A stretch of 64,000 nt of DNA from Sporocytophaga sp. (GTDB lineage Bacteria; Bacteroidota; Bacteroidia; Cytophagales; Cytophagaceae). Position 1 is the first letter of the stretch, and every line of letters begins with the position of its first letter. This document shows, piece after piece, positions 18,781-27,980 of the stretch. Location of the stretch: contig NZ_JAGHZZ010000010.1 of the NCBI RefSeq assembly GCF_017745095.1, forward strand, positions 144,997 to 208,996, given 5' to 3'. The position numbers and the translations under genes are program-made. The notes below the pieces were generated by a model that saw only the letters and a list, made by a program, of their open reading frames with translations, did not search any database and was not told where the DNA came from.

Positions 18781-20052
18781 TTATTTCCGAAAAAATATTT
18801 TGAAATCAGATCCGGTTCCTACTTCGCTTTCTACCTCAATATATCCTTCTTCATTTTCAAGAATCCGTTTGACTATATACAAGCCCATGCCTCTGCCAGA
18901 GCTTTGATGAGCTTGCTTAAACATTGAAAAAATTTTATTCTGATAACTTTTTTTAATTCCTATTCCATTATCGGATATACTTAAAATATTATATTTCTCG
19001 GTTTCCTCAGATTTAATAAGGATTTTTAATGGCCTATCTGAAGACCTAAAGCTAATAGCATTACTGATTATATTTTTTAGAATTCTGGTGAAACTTCTTA
19101 GGGGAAATTTAATCTCAGGACATCTTGAAAAATCAGTGATGATTTCACAATCTACCATTTGAATTTCATCTTCTAAAGTTTTAATCGCATCATCAACCAC
19201 ATCTTGGATGTTGTTCAATTGGATATCGTCTTCATGTAGTTGTTGAACTTTATAAATTTCTGTCAGATTTTCTACTGTTTCCTTAAACTTCGAAACAGAG
19301 CTTAACATTATAGTAAAGAACTCCAGTTCTTCCTCTTTGGATAGATTATCAGTAAGAAGCAATTTCAAACTTCCTTCAATATTGGAGATGGGAACCATCA
19401 ATTCATGAGATGCTGTGTATATGAAATTATCAAGATCTCTATTGGTTTTAATTAAGTTCTCATTTAGCTTTTCAAGCTGAATTTGATAAAACTCCTGTAA
19501 CTCCCTTATTTTATACTGAACCAAATAAATGCCTGTAACTAAAGCAGTAGATATAATTTCAAATTTAGCTGAAGTAGTAACATTAAGATAATCGGCGGGA
19601 AAAGAGTATCCGCTATCAATTCCAAAGAGTCTGTATGCAATGATTAATAGAGGAATTATTATAAACAGATAGTATAATAAGATTACAGCTCCCCATAACA
19701 ATCCTAAGATCCAGTTTTTAAATGTTGTCTTTAATAGCCACTGATAGATCATCCATATTACAGCAAGTGATATAACATGGCTGATAAACATAGGCCAAAA
19801 AGTTATTGAATGATCAGGTAAAACGGACGTTATTGCTATGAAACACAAGAATATAATTGACAAAGGATTTCTGAGATAAAATATACTGATCAATAAGGGT
19901 ATTTCTCTGAAGTCAGTAAGTATGTTTTCATAATTTTTTACTTTCAGGTGAACAAATGAAAAAAGAAAAGATAAAAGACCAAAAATCAGGCAATAGGTAA
20001 ATTCTGTTGGCCTCTTGTCGGAAGTATTATATAAAAGTCGACTTAATCTCAT
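18781..20052 (-). CDS. Membrane histidine kinase with multi-helix N-terminal sensor
   Basis: A 423-residue kinase. Residues of about 20-190 contain about six hydrophobic helices (LIFGLLSFLFSFVHL, SIIFLCFIAITSVL, LGLLWGAVILLYYLFIIIPL), resembling a MASE-type integral membrane sensor. A coiled coil (about 190-210) leads to the HisKA domain with His216 (TASHELMVPISNIEG). The ATPase domain shows an N box (ILKNIISNAISF), G1 (DNGIGI) and G2 (GRGMGLYIVKRIL). The 'SNIEG' wording after the H box is shared with the receiver-kinase at 25216, suggesting related kinases around the stressosome cluster. It is transcribed away from that cluster, with a 560-bp divergent spacer. Confidence 0.92.
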   Translation of the reverse strand: MRLSRLLYNTSDKRPTEFTYCLIFGLLSFLFSFVHLKVKNYENILTDFREIPLLISIFYLRNPLSIIFLCFIAITSVLPDHSITFWPMFISHVISLAVIWMIYQWLLKTTFKNWILGLLWGAVILLYYLFIIIPLLIIAYRLFGIDSGYSFPADYLNVTTSAKFEIISTALVTGIYLVQYKIRELQEFYQIQLEKLNENLIKTNRDLDNFIYTASHELMVPISNIEGSLKLLLTDNLSKEEELEFFTIMLSSVSKFKETVENLTEIYKVQQLHEDDIQLNNIQDVVDDAIKTLEDEIQMVDCEIITDFSRCPEIKFPLRSFTRILKNIISNAISFRSSDRPLKILIKSEETEKYNILSISDNGIGIKKSYQNKIFSMFKQAHQSSGRGMGLYIVKRILENEEGYIEVESEVGTGSDFKIFFRK

Positions 20053-20609
20053 TGCGAATTAAACTCAATAAGGTTAAGTAAGGTTTATCTTGGGAAATAA
20101 TTAACAGTTAAGTTATCGGTTGGTAAGAAAGAGTTAACTTTGTTTTTTTCAAGTTTAAAACTCATTAAACAGACATCACTCTTCTCCAATTAATTCTATC
20201 CTTATTCTCATCCATGACCTTTCCAGATAGGCTTTCCATATCATCATTAAGATTAAGAAGAGTTTTGCTTAACAATTAAAAACTCGCTATTCTTAAATCT
20301 TTTCTTATACATGGTATATGCGTATACACTTTACCAATAAGTATCTTTATTTTCTAAATCCTATTTTTATAACAATTGCAATCGATGCAATCGAAGCACC
20401 AGCATTCCGAATATAGTAGCACTCCCCAGGTGGTTTTTAACCAGATCTATTGTAGTAATAGGATTTATATGCCTAAAAATGGGTATTACACATGGTGAAA
20501 ATTTAACATTTTACATTTGGAAAAAATCCAATTTCTAAAAACATTTGTCGAAGAAAATAGTTGATTGATGTTTAAATATTAATATTCTCACTAAAATTAC
20601 CTACTCCCA
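20053..20609. other. Divergent promoter region of the stressosome cluster
   Basis: About 560 bp between the leftward kinase and rsbR. A Bacteroidetes-like -7 element TACATTTG lies at about 20510-20517, roughly 90 nt before rsbR, and TAACTTTG occurs near 20137; no good -33 partner was found for either. No ORF or RNA is supported. Confidence 0.4.
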
Positions 20610-21470
20610 ATGAATAATGCATTAGCAGATTTACTTCTGAAAAACCAAAAAGAAATCTTAGAGCAGTGGATGAAAAATCAGCTCTCTAACAATACTTTAC
20701 GTGAGGATCTGATGAGCAACGAAAATTTGCGTCGGCAATCTCAGGAATTGCTGGATTTGTTTTTGAAGGCGGTGAAAAAAGGAAATTACGATGACCTTAA
20801 CACACGTGAATACGAGGGTATTATAGAAATGCTTCAGGGGATATCCATTTCCAGAGCCCAGCAAGGCTATTCTCCAAAAGAAACCGCAATTTTCGTTTTT
20901 TCATTGAAAGAAGCTTTGATCAATACAATTGTTAAAGCTGACGGAGATTCAAAAGAAGCTGTGAATTCTATTTTAATTATTAATAACCTGCTGGATCAAC
21001 TTGGTATAATAACTTTTGAAACCTTTATAAGAGGAAGAGAATCGGTAATTCTACGTCAAACGCAAGAAATTAATGAGATATCTACACCAGTAATAAGAGT
21101 TTGGGAAGGCATTCTTGCTTTACCGATTATAGGTACTTTAGATAGTGCAAGAACTCAGATTGTGATGGAGAATCTGTTACAGGAGATTGTTAATACGGGG
21201 AGTAGTATAGCTATTCTGGATATCTCAGGTGTTCCGGCAGTAGATTCTCTTGTAGCACAACATCTGATAAAAACAGTAAGTGCAACCAGGCTTATGGGAG
21301 CAGAGTGTATCATAAGCGGTATAAGAGCAGAGATAGCTCAGACTATTGTTCATTTGGGTATAGATTTATCAAATATACAAACCAAGGCAAGTTTAGCATC
21401 AGCTTTAAAGCTTGCATTTGCCATGCTTCAGCTAGAGGTAAAAAAAGGGGAAAGGAAAATAATAAAGTAA
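20610..21470 (+). CDS. rsbR: RsbR-like stressosome scaffold/sensor protein
   Basis: A 286-residue protein. The N-terminal ~155 residues are a helical RsbRD-type sensor (MNNALADLLLKNQKEILEQW) and the C-terminal ~120 are a STAS domain (AILDISGVPAVDSLVAQH, ECIISGIRAEIAQTIVHLGI). In B. subtilis RsbRA two threonines in STAS are phosphorylated by RsbT; the equivalent positions here are Ser213 (VDSLVA) and Thr245 (IAQTIV), so one is conserved and one is conservatively changed. It would form the stressosome core with RsbS. It is the first gene of a tight rightward cluster (rsbS 9 bp downstream). The signal sensed is not apparent. Confidence 0.93.
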   Translation: MNNALADLLLKNQKEILEQWMKNQLSNNTLREDLMSNENLRRQSQELLDLFLKAVKKGNYDDLNTREYEGIIEMLQGISISRAQQGYSPKETAIFVFSLKEALINTIVKADGDSKEAVNSILIINNLLDQLGIITFETFIRGRESVILRQTQEINEISTPVIRVWEGILALPIIGTLDSARTQIVMENLLQEIVNTGSSIAILDISGVPAVDSLVAQHLIKTVSATRLMGAECIISGIRAEIAQTIVHLGIDLSNIQTKASLASALKLAFAMLQLEVKKGERKIIK

Positions 21471-21479
21471 TAAGGTAAC

Positions 21480-21887
21480 ATGGATAGAATTCCGATTTTA
21501 AAAATGGGTAATTTTCTGCTTGTCACTATACAAGTGGATATGTATGATCGTCTTGCATTGAATCTTGAAAACGATCTTGTGACAATGATCCGGAGAGTAG
21601 AAGCAAAAGGCGTACTTATAGATATATCAGCAGTTTCAATAGTGGATTCTTTTATGGGAAGAATTTTGGGCAATATAGCATCGATGTCAAAGATTCTTGA
21701 TGCCGAAACTGTGGTTGTAGGAATGCAGCCTGCAGTTGCCATTACATTAGTTGAACTCGGACTTCCGCTTACAGGGGTACACACCGCATTGGACGTAGAA
21801 AAAGGCATGATCCTTCTTAAGAATAAATTGAACCTCATTGAAGAGGATGACGACGAAGATAAGGATCCTGATGATAGCACTGAATAG
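21480..21887 (+). CDS. rsbS: RsbS-like STAS-domain stressosome protein
   Basis: A 135-residue single STAS domain that is very close to the RsbS consensus: 'GVLIDISAVSIVDSFMGRIL', then 'DAETVVVGMQPAVAITLVEL' and 'TALDVEKGM'. The phosphorylated serine of RsbS corresponds to Ser57 (IVDSF). The extra C-terminal tail is strongly acidic (EEDDDEDKDPDDSTE), which is unusual for RsbS and could influence partner binding. RsbS holds RsbT in the stressosome until phosphorylated. The gene overlaps rsbT by 17 bp if rsbT starts at 21871. Confidence 0.95.
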   Translation: MDRIPILKMGNFLLVTIQVDMYDRLALNLENDLVTMIRRVEAKGVLIDISAVSIVDSFMGRILGNIASMSKILDAETVVVGMQPAVAITLVELGLPLTGVHTALDVEKGMILLKNKLNLIEEDDDEDKDPDDSTE

Positions 21888-22284
21888 AGAAATAATCGAA
21901 ATTGCAAAGGAACTGGATGTCGTCTTTTTCAGGCAAAGGTTAAAAGAACATGCAGTGAAAATCGGAATGTCTGTGCTCAATCAAACCAAATTAATTACAG
22001 CATCTAGTGAGCTTGTCAGGAACATGCTAAAGTATGCTGGAGGAGGGCAAATATGTATAGAAGTGATCAATGAAAAGATGCAGATTGGTATAAAGGTTAC
22101 TTTTGAAGATAAAGGACCGGGTATACCTGACATTCACAAAGCTATGCAAGATGGCTTTTCTACGGGCAAGAGCCTTGGGCTTGGATTGCCTGGAGCCAAA
22201 AGACTTGTAAATGAATTTGATATTAAAAGCGAAATAGGGAAAGGAACTATTGTTACAATTGTCAGATGGAAAAATGGATTATAA
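21871..22284 (+). CDS. rsbT: RsbT-like serine/threonine kinase (switch kinase of the stressosome)
   Basis: A GHKL-fold kinase of about 137 residues. It has 'DVVFFRQRLKEHAVKIGMS', the N box 'ASSELVRNMLKYAGGG', G1 'EDKGPGIPDI' and G2 'SLGLGLPGAKRLVNEF', the pattern of RsbT rather than an RsbW/SpoIIAB anti-sigma factor. It should phosphorylate RsbS and RsbR and be released under stress. I chose the ATG at 21871; an in-frame ATG at 21847 or TTG at 21838 would add 8 or 11 residues that do not match the family. It overlaps rsbS upstream and the phosphatase-fusion gene downstream, so expression is tightly coupled. Confidence 0.93.
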   Translation: MIALNREIIEIAKELDVVFFRQRLKEHAVKIGMSVLNQTKLITASSELVRNMLKYAGGGQICIEVINEKMQIGIKVTFEDKGPGIPDIHKAMQDGFSTGKSLGLGLPGAKRLVNEFDIKSEIGKGTIVTIVRWKNGL

Positions 22285-23305
22285 TTTACATACAGACTTC
22301 CAAATAGAAGACAAAAGTTATTTGGCTCTTATAAAAAATAAAATCAGGGAGATTGGGCAAGAACTTGAGCTTAGTGAAGAGGAAATTGGTAAATTAAATA
22401 TAATAGCGACTGAGCTGATTACCAATCTTGTGAAGTATGGACAGCGCGATAGAGAAATGCTTGTCAAGCCTATTCTGGAACATGGGGTTGCAGGTATAGA
22501 AATCATAAGTATAGATAAGGGGGATGGAGCAAAAGACCCATTAAGGATGATGCAGGATGGGTATTCTACATCAGGTACAAAAGGGGAAGGATTGGGAGCT
22601 GTTCAGAGACTTTCGGATGAGTTCGATATTTATACCCATACCACCGGAACAATTGTTCTGTCAAGAGTGTATCAGAAAAATATTGATCTTTATCCTAAGC
22701 CTAAATGTCGTATAGAGTATGCCGGAATTATGGTTGCCAGAAAGGGCGAAATTGTTTGCGGTGATCAATGGCTTGTAGACCAGAGAGAAGATAGCTTTAC
22801 TCTTGCCATGATCGATGGTCTTGGCCATGGGCCAAACGCGAATCAAGCAGCTGTAGCCGCAATAAATATCATCAAAGATGCACAAAAGTACGATTCGCCT
22901 GATGAAATACTTTCCCAAATACATGAAAACATAAAAAGGACCAGAGGCGCAGTAGGCTTAATAGCTAAGGTTAATTTTGAAAAAAGAAATCTGATACATT
23001 GTGGTGTAGGTAATATTGGATGTAAAATAATTAGCCCCGTAAATGTTGAAAACAATAAATCTCTTATACTTTTCAACGGTATACTCGGACTTAATGTTAA
23101 AAGGATGAACAGTACAGAGAATAACTGGGATGCTAATAAAATTATAATTATGCATTCAGATGGTCTTAACACTCGCTGGGATCTGAATCAATATCCTGGA
23201 ATATACAGTCGTCATCCTAGTATTATTGCAGCAATTCTGTATAGAGATTTTAATCGAAGAAATGATGATATTACAATTGTTGTAGCAAGAACAAAAAGAA
23301 ACTAA
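22274..23305 (+). CDS. ATPase-PP2C fusion: RsbT-like domain joined to an RsbX-like phosphatase
   Basis: A 343-residue fusion. Residues of about 1-135 are a GHKL ATPase like RsbT (N box 'IATELITNLVKYG', 'DKGDGAKDPLRMMQDGYST', G2-like 'GEGLGAVQRLSDEF'). Residues of about 150-343 are a SpoIIE/PP2C phosphatase close to RsbX, with the metal-binding 'LAMIDGLGHGPNANQAA' and the terminal 'IIMHSDGLNTRWDL...DDITIVVA'. RsbX resets the stressosome by dephosphorylating RsbR/RsbS. The ATG at 22274 gives an 11-bp overlap with rsbT and is preferred over 22250. Such fusions occur in other RST modules, so this is unusual but not unique. Confidence 0.92.
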   Translation: MDYNLHTDFQIEDKSYLALIKNKIREIGQELELSEEEIGKLNIIATELITNLVKYGQRDREMLVKPILEHGVAGIEIISIDKGDGAKDPLRMMQDGYSTSGTKGEGLGAVQRLSDEFDIYTHTTGTIVLSRVYQKNIDLYPKPKCRIEYAGIMVARKGEIVCGDQWLVDQREDSFTLAMIDGLGHGPNANQAAVAAINIIKDAQKYDSPDEILSQIHENIKRTRGAVGLIAKVNFEKRNLIHCGVGNIGCKIISPVNVENNKSLILFNGILGLNVKRMNSTENNWDANKIIIMHSDGLNTRWDLNQYPGIYSRHPSIIAAILYRDFNRRNDDITIVVARTKRN

Positions 23306-23308
23306 AGT

Positions 23309-24661
23309 ATGGAAAAGACTATCGTTAAGGTTAAATTAGACAACGAACTTGACATAGTCGTTGCGCACAAAAGAGCAAGACAATTGGCCAACCTTACCGG
23401 TCTGAATTTTGCTACTCAGGCCAAGTTTTCAGCAGCAGTATCCGAAATTTCAAGAAATGCAATTGAACATGCATCCGGAGGCGAAGTTTCTTTTTTTATT
23501 AAAGAAAACTCAGGTACACTTTCTCTTATAGCATTAATTGAAGATGACGGAGATGGTATTCCTGATATAAACCGTGTTCTCCAATCATTCCCTAACCGAC
23601 AAGGAAGAGGTGTCGGGATAAAAAACTCTCAAAGACTAGTAGATCATTTTAATATCCATTCTGAGCCTGATAATGGTACTAAAGTGGAATTGTGCATGAA
23701 ACTTCCTTTGAATCATCCTCCCATAAATAGAATAATTATCAATGGTTGGAGCCAGTATTTTGATAATGAAAAGCCTGTAAGTCCTTATGAAGAGATTAAG
23801 AAGCAAAATGATGATCTAATAGATGCTCTCGATCAGCTTAAGTATAAAAACCTTATGGTGGAGAATCAACTGGAGGAGATAAAGAGACTGAATTCAGAAC
23901 TGCAAAAGCAATATTCAGAAATTACAATACTGTCCAAAGAAAAGGAAAAGCAAAACAAACAGCTTGAAGAGAAAAATAAACAGCTGGATGAATTTTCTTA
24001 TATTATCACACACGATCTTAAAGCACCATTAAATAATATGTTGGGTCTTATAGAAGTATTTAAAGAGGACATTAAAGATACTTCTGTAACTGGAGAATTT
24101 GATATGTTTATGGATCAGGTGACTAAGATGCAGAAAATGGTTGAGAGTATTGTTTCTTATACACGATCAGGAAAGGAAAGTATTCCTAAAAGCAAGGTTG
24201 ATATTTCGGCTATGCTATCTGATATCCTTAAGTTTCTACCATCAAAAGATGGCTTAGCTGTTCATGTGCAAGAGCATATCCCTATACTTTACACTGAAGA
24301 AATATATCTGGATCAGATTTTCAGTAATCTGATTGGAAATGCAATTAAATATCATGATAAAGAAGAGGGATACGTAAGTGTAAACTGCAGAGACTGTAAG
24401 AATGGTTTCATTGAATTTTCAGTGTCTGATAATGGCCCTGGAGTACCGGATGAACAAAAAAGCAAGATATTTGACCTCTTTCATACAATTCATCAAAATA
24501 AAAGCATAGAAAGTTCAGGCATAGGTTTGGCTATAGTTAAAAAAATTATTGAATCAAAAGGCGGAAGAATCTGGGTTGAAAACAATATTCCTCAAGGTGC
24601 GAGATTTATATTCACGTGGCCCGTAAGAGTTAATGAGGAGGCATTCAATTCAATTAACTAA
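23309..24661 (+). CDS. RsbT-like ATPase fused to a histidine kinase
   Basis: A 450-residue soluble protein with two GHKL ATPase domains. Residues of about 1-135 form an RsbT-like domain ('LDIVVAHKRARQLANLTGL', N box 'AVSEISRNAIEHASGG', G1 'EDDGDGIPDI', G2-like 'GRGVGIKNSQRLVDHF'). A coiled coil spans about 165-225, then HisKA with His235 (IITHDLKAPLNNMLG) and a second ATPase domain ('LIGNAIKYH', 'DNGPGVPDE', 'SGIGLAIVKKII'). It has no membrane segment. It starts 3 bp after the phosphatase gene, in the RST cluster. The N-terminal domain could dock on, or be controlled by, RsbS/RsbR, letting the stressosome feed phosphate into a two-component pathway (inference). Confidence 0.92.
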   Translation: MEKTIVKVKLDNELDIVVAHKRARQLANLTGLNFATQAKFSAAVSEISRNAIEHASGGEVSFFIKENSGTLSLIALIEDDGDGIPDINRVLQSFPNRQGRGVGIKNSQRLVDHFNIHSEPDNGTKVELCMKLPLNHPPINRIIINGWSQYFDNEKPVSPYEEIKKQNDDLIDALDQLKYKNLMVENQLEEIKRLNSELQKQYSEITILSKEKEKQNKQLEEKNKQLDEFSYIITHDLKAPLNNMLGLIEVFKEDIKDTSVTGEFDMFMDQVTKMQKMVESIVSYTRSGKESIPKSKVDISAMLSDILKFLPSKDGLAVHVQEHIPILYTEEIYLDQIFSNLIGNAIKYHDKEEGYVSVNCRDCKNGFIEFSVSDNGPGVPDEQKSKIFDLFHTIHQNKSIESSGIGLAIVKKIIESKGGRIWVENNIPQGARFIFTWPVRVNEEAFNSIN

Positions 24662-25215
24662 AGATGTCTTCGGTCACTCATTATCTAAAGGAAATTTCAA
24701 ATAGCACTGTAATCAAACCACTGTATTTTTAATTATTATTTTTATACATATTATGTAGGTTCCAGAATTCAATTTAGCTTTGAAGTCATTTTAAGCTTAA
24801 ATATTTTTTTCTGTTATAAAAGATAAGATAAAATAAAATAAGAAAGTAAAGGCTTTACAAAAGAACTTTTTTAACGTGAAGGCCTAACTGCTTCGCAGAG
24901 AGTAGCTGCAACTCTTTAAAGGTCATTCGCCTTATATAGAAGATGATATGTGAAAAATCAATCTGTTTTTCAAAAAAGCATAACTATTTTCTAAAAACTA
25001 TCGTCAGAGAAAATTATGTTTTGTGAAGTTTGCCCTGATGACTTTGAAGATTTTGAAAATAGCTTGACTGATTATTTTGTTAAAAACGGTTGCTTGTTGC
25101 CCAGAGTATCATTATAAGGTACATGCTAGGTTTAACACTTACTGTCCGGAGTAATATTGAATGACGAAATGAAAACTTTTGAAAATAAGAATTAAGAAAT
25201 TTAACATAAGGCAAG
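24662..25215. other. Intergenic region within the signalling island
   Basis: About 550 bp. A 33-codon ORF (25016-25117), acidic and starting MFCEVCPDDFEDFENSLTD, is the only candidate and is unsupported. No strong terminator is visible after the fusion kinase. Confidence 0.4.
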
Positions 25216-26427
25216 GTGGAAATTAATACCGAAATAAAGATTTTGCTGATTGATGATCGTGCGGACAATTTGATGTCTATAAGCACTGTTCTTCAAGTTG
25301 ACGGATATACTATCCGCACAGCAAGATCAGGAACTGAGGCATTAAAAATCCTTTTGAAAGAGCAAGACTTTGCCTTAATTCTGCTTGATGTACAAATGCC
25401 GGATATATCGGGCATTGAAACGGCATCTTTAATTTATAAAAGGGATAAACTTAAAAACATACCTATAATTTTTCTGACAGCTCACAGTTATGGAGATGAG
25501 TATATTTATAGAGGATATCTGGCAGGAGCAGTTGATTACATTTATAAACCTATCAATCCTTCTATTTTAAAAGCTAAGGTCTATGTATTTGCAGAAATAT
25601 ACAGAAAAACTCATCTTTTGATTGCCCGTGAAAAACAGTTAGAGGAAATGAACGATAGGTTGGAAGATAGTGTCTGTCTACGAACAAGAGAGCTTTTATT
25701 AAAACATATAGAGTTAGAGAAAACTCATTTAGAGTTAAAAAAGGTCCATAATGATCTTGATAATTTTGTCTATGCCGCCTCGCATGATCTTAGAGCTCCA
25801 GTCTCTAATATAGAGGGTTTGCTTAAATCTCTAAAAGATTTGTTCCCTCATGACTTACTTAAAGATGAAGAACTAAATATCATTATTGATCTGATTATTG
25901 TATCAATTACAAAGTTTAAAGTAACTTTAAATGATCTCACTGAGATTGTAAAAACACAAAAAAGTATTAATGATGATCTTAACAGGTTTGATATTCGGGA
26001 TATCATAGAAGATGTCAAAGTTGATATACGGGATATGATAGAAAATTCAGGAGCAATTTTCAAAATCATTGATGATGGAGATACAATGGTAAGCTTTTCC
26101 AGAAAAAATCTAAAGAGTTTATTTTTTAATCTTATAAGTAATGCAATAAAATACCGATCTTCCGAAAGGACTCCTGAAATCGGGATAAAAATAGGAAGAG
26201 ACAGTGAATATATTGTAATCTCTGTTTCTGATAATGGAATAGGCTTTAATCCAAATGACAAAGAGAGAATTTTTGAAATGTTTAGAAGACTTCACGATCA
26301 TGTGGAAGGTTCGGGGGTAGGGTTATATATAGTAAAAAAGATAATTGATAACAGTGGTGGAAAAATAGAGGTAGAAACGGAAGAGGAAAAAGGCTCTACT
26401 TTTTCAGTTTTTATTCGGGTAGCCTGA
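25216..26427 (+). CDS. Receiver-histidine kinase hybrid (REC-HisKA-HATPase)
   Basis: A 403-residue soluble protein. An N-terminal receiver domain (residues about 5-125) shows the acidic pair 'LLIDDRADN', phospho-acceptor Asp58 (ILLDVQMPDISG), 'IFLTAHS' and 'YIYKPI'. A coiled coil leads to HisKA with His190 (AASHDLRAPVSNIEG) and an ATPase domain (N box 'LISNAIKYR', G1 'DNGIGF', G2 'GSGVGLYIVKKII'). The start is a GTG. REC-first kinases relay signal from another kinase; the neighbouring RsbT-kinase fusion upstream is the obvious donor candidate (inference). No DNA-binding output gene is adjacent. Confidence 0.93.
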   Translation: MEINTEIKILLIDDRADNLMSISTVLQVDGYTIRTARSGTEALKILLKEQDFALILLDVQMPDISGIETASLIYKRDKLKNIPIIFLTAHSYGDEYIYRGYLAGAVDYIYKPINPSILKAKVYVFAEIYRKTHLLIAREKQLEEMNDRLEDSVCLRTRELLLKHIELEKTHLELKKVHNDLDNFVYAASHDLRAPVSNIEGLLKSLKDLFPHDLLKDEELNIIIDLIIVSITKFKVTLNDLTEIVKTQKSINDDLNRFDIRDIIEDVKVDIRDMIENSGAIFKIIDDGDTMVSFSRKNLKSLFFNLISNAIKYRSSERTPEIGIKIGRDSEYIVISVSDNGIGFNPNDKERIFEMFRRLHDHVEGSGVGLYIVKKIIDNSGGKIEVETEEEKGSTFSVFIRVA

Positions 26428-26681
26428 AAGGGTATTAGAATTGTAATATTATTTTGATAATCGCTCTGAAATAATCCTGCCTTTCTAATAAATGTTTATT
26501 AAGACCGTTTGATGAACATAGAATATTGAATTCAAAAAAAAATATAAGGTTTAAATTAGATTTTGAAAAAGCTCTGATATGAAGGAAAGATTTAGTTTTA
26601 CTTTTACTTCATGTGCAAGATCTTTTGAATAGTATTCTTCTTAAAAATGATCTCTTATAATAAAGTCATATCTGATCCATT

Positions 26682-27806
26682 ATGTATATTTTAATTACAG
26701 GATGTTATTCATTCTGTATCTTGAATTTATTGATTTTCACACTTATTCTTTGGGGACGTAAGAAGAATAGCTGGAGTAATATTGTATTCGGATTATATTT
26801 GGTTCTGTTCGGAATCACAATGACCTTTAACCTGGCTGTTTATACAGGTGCTCTGAAACTACACTATTATTATCTTTGTTTTTTTCCTGCTTTTATGGTG
26901 GGACCTTCAGTTTATCTTTTCAGTCGGTTACAGGTAGGATGGACTTCCTTTGTAAAACGAACAATTATTCTTCATTTTTTACTTGCCTTTGTATTCTCCA
27001 TAATACTGAGTGTATGTACTTTTATGATATCAAGTCTTTCTTTAGATTCAAGTTGCTGGTTTTCAGGTTCTGGAATGCCAGATCTGTTCCGCAACATTGT
27101 AGTGTGGCATGCCTGCTTTTACCACTATTATAGTTGGTCTTATATCAGGAAGCTTTTCAAAAATAACCATCAGTTCATTGAATCTGAAAAAAACAAAATA
27201 ACATGGATTTATGACTTTCTAACTACTATGTTGATTTTCTGTGCATTATTTATGGTTTTGCATACAATCAGATATTTATTGGTAGGCTCATCTCCGGTGG
27301 GCAGTTCTGTTATTTCTCCTATAACCCTTTTAATCAGTTATCTTTTTATCCTGAAAAAATGTGTTGGATTTACTCCTATATTTTCCAATAAAGTGGTTAT
27401 GGAAACATATCACCAGGTAACTACTGTCAGCACAAAGAAAAGACAAAGTTTTACTTCTGAAGAGATCCGTACTATCGGAGGAAAACTGATTCAAGTTATT
27501 GATAAAGAAAAAGTTTACAGGGATCAGGAACTTAGTCTAAGTCTTCTATCCGAACATGTGGGAATTAATCCAAAGGAGTTATCTCAATTCATCAATCAGC
27601 AATACGACGTCAACTTCAGTGATTTTATCAATAAATATCGTGTAGAGGAATCGATGAGAATTATGCAAGATCCTTCTTCACAAAACTTGAAACTGGAAGC
27701 CATTGCTGAAATTGCCGGATTTAGTTCTCGAGCTTCTTTCTTTTCTATTTTTAAAAAAGTAACAGGGCATACTCCAGCCTCTTTCCGAAAAAATTTAGAC
27801 GTGTAA
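26682..27806 (+). CDS. AraC-family regulator with multi-pass membrane N-terminus
   Basis: A 374-residue protein. The first ~240 residues contain about seven hydrophobic helices (SFCILNLLIFTLILWG, IIFGLYLVLFGITM-like, LHFLLAFVFSIILSVCTF, LLISYLFILKK), and the last ~100 residues an AraC DNA-binding domain: 'LSLSLLSEHVGINPKELSQFIN' and 'LEAIAEIAGFSSRASFFSIFKK', ending 'TPASFRKNLDV'. Membrane-anchored AraC proteins of this layout are common in Bacteroidetes and probably couple an envelope signal to transcription. No enzyme partner is adjacent; the next gene is a T9SS cargo 175 bp downstream. Confidence 0.92.
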   Translation: MYILITGCYSFCILNLLIFTLILWGRKKNSWSNIVFGLYLVLFGITMTFNLAVYTGALKLHYYYLCFFPAFMVGPSVYLFSRLQVGWTSFVKRTIILHFLLAFVFSIILSVCTFMISSLSLDSSCWFSGSGMPDLFRNIVVWHACFYHYYSWSYIRKLFKNNHQFIESEKNKITWIYDFLTTMLIFCALFMVLHTIRYLLVGSSPVGSSVISPITLLISYLFILKKCVGFTPIFSNKVVMETYHQVTTVSTKKRQSFTSEEIRTIGGKLIQVIDKEKVYRDQELSLSLLSEHVGINPKELSQFINQQYDVNFSDFINKYRVEESMRIMQDPSSQNLKLEAIAEIAGFSSRASFFSIFKKVTGHTPASFRKNLDV

Positions 27807-27980
27807 AAATACGGTAAATAAACCGGCAATTATAACTATAGCATCTGTCTGAGTTTCATGTAATGTTGTCCAAAAAAACTTTTTTCGGACGAATAACAGA
27901 CTGAAAACAAAAGAATTCAGCATACCGAGAAATATTTTTACAGTATAACTGATCTGAAAAATCATTTAACTGTTCTTCAT

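Noticed and set aside
25016-25117. 33-codon acidic ORF between two kinase genes
   Set aside because: Too short and without conservation evidence or a clear promoter.
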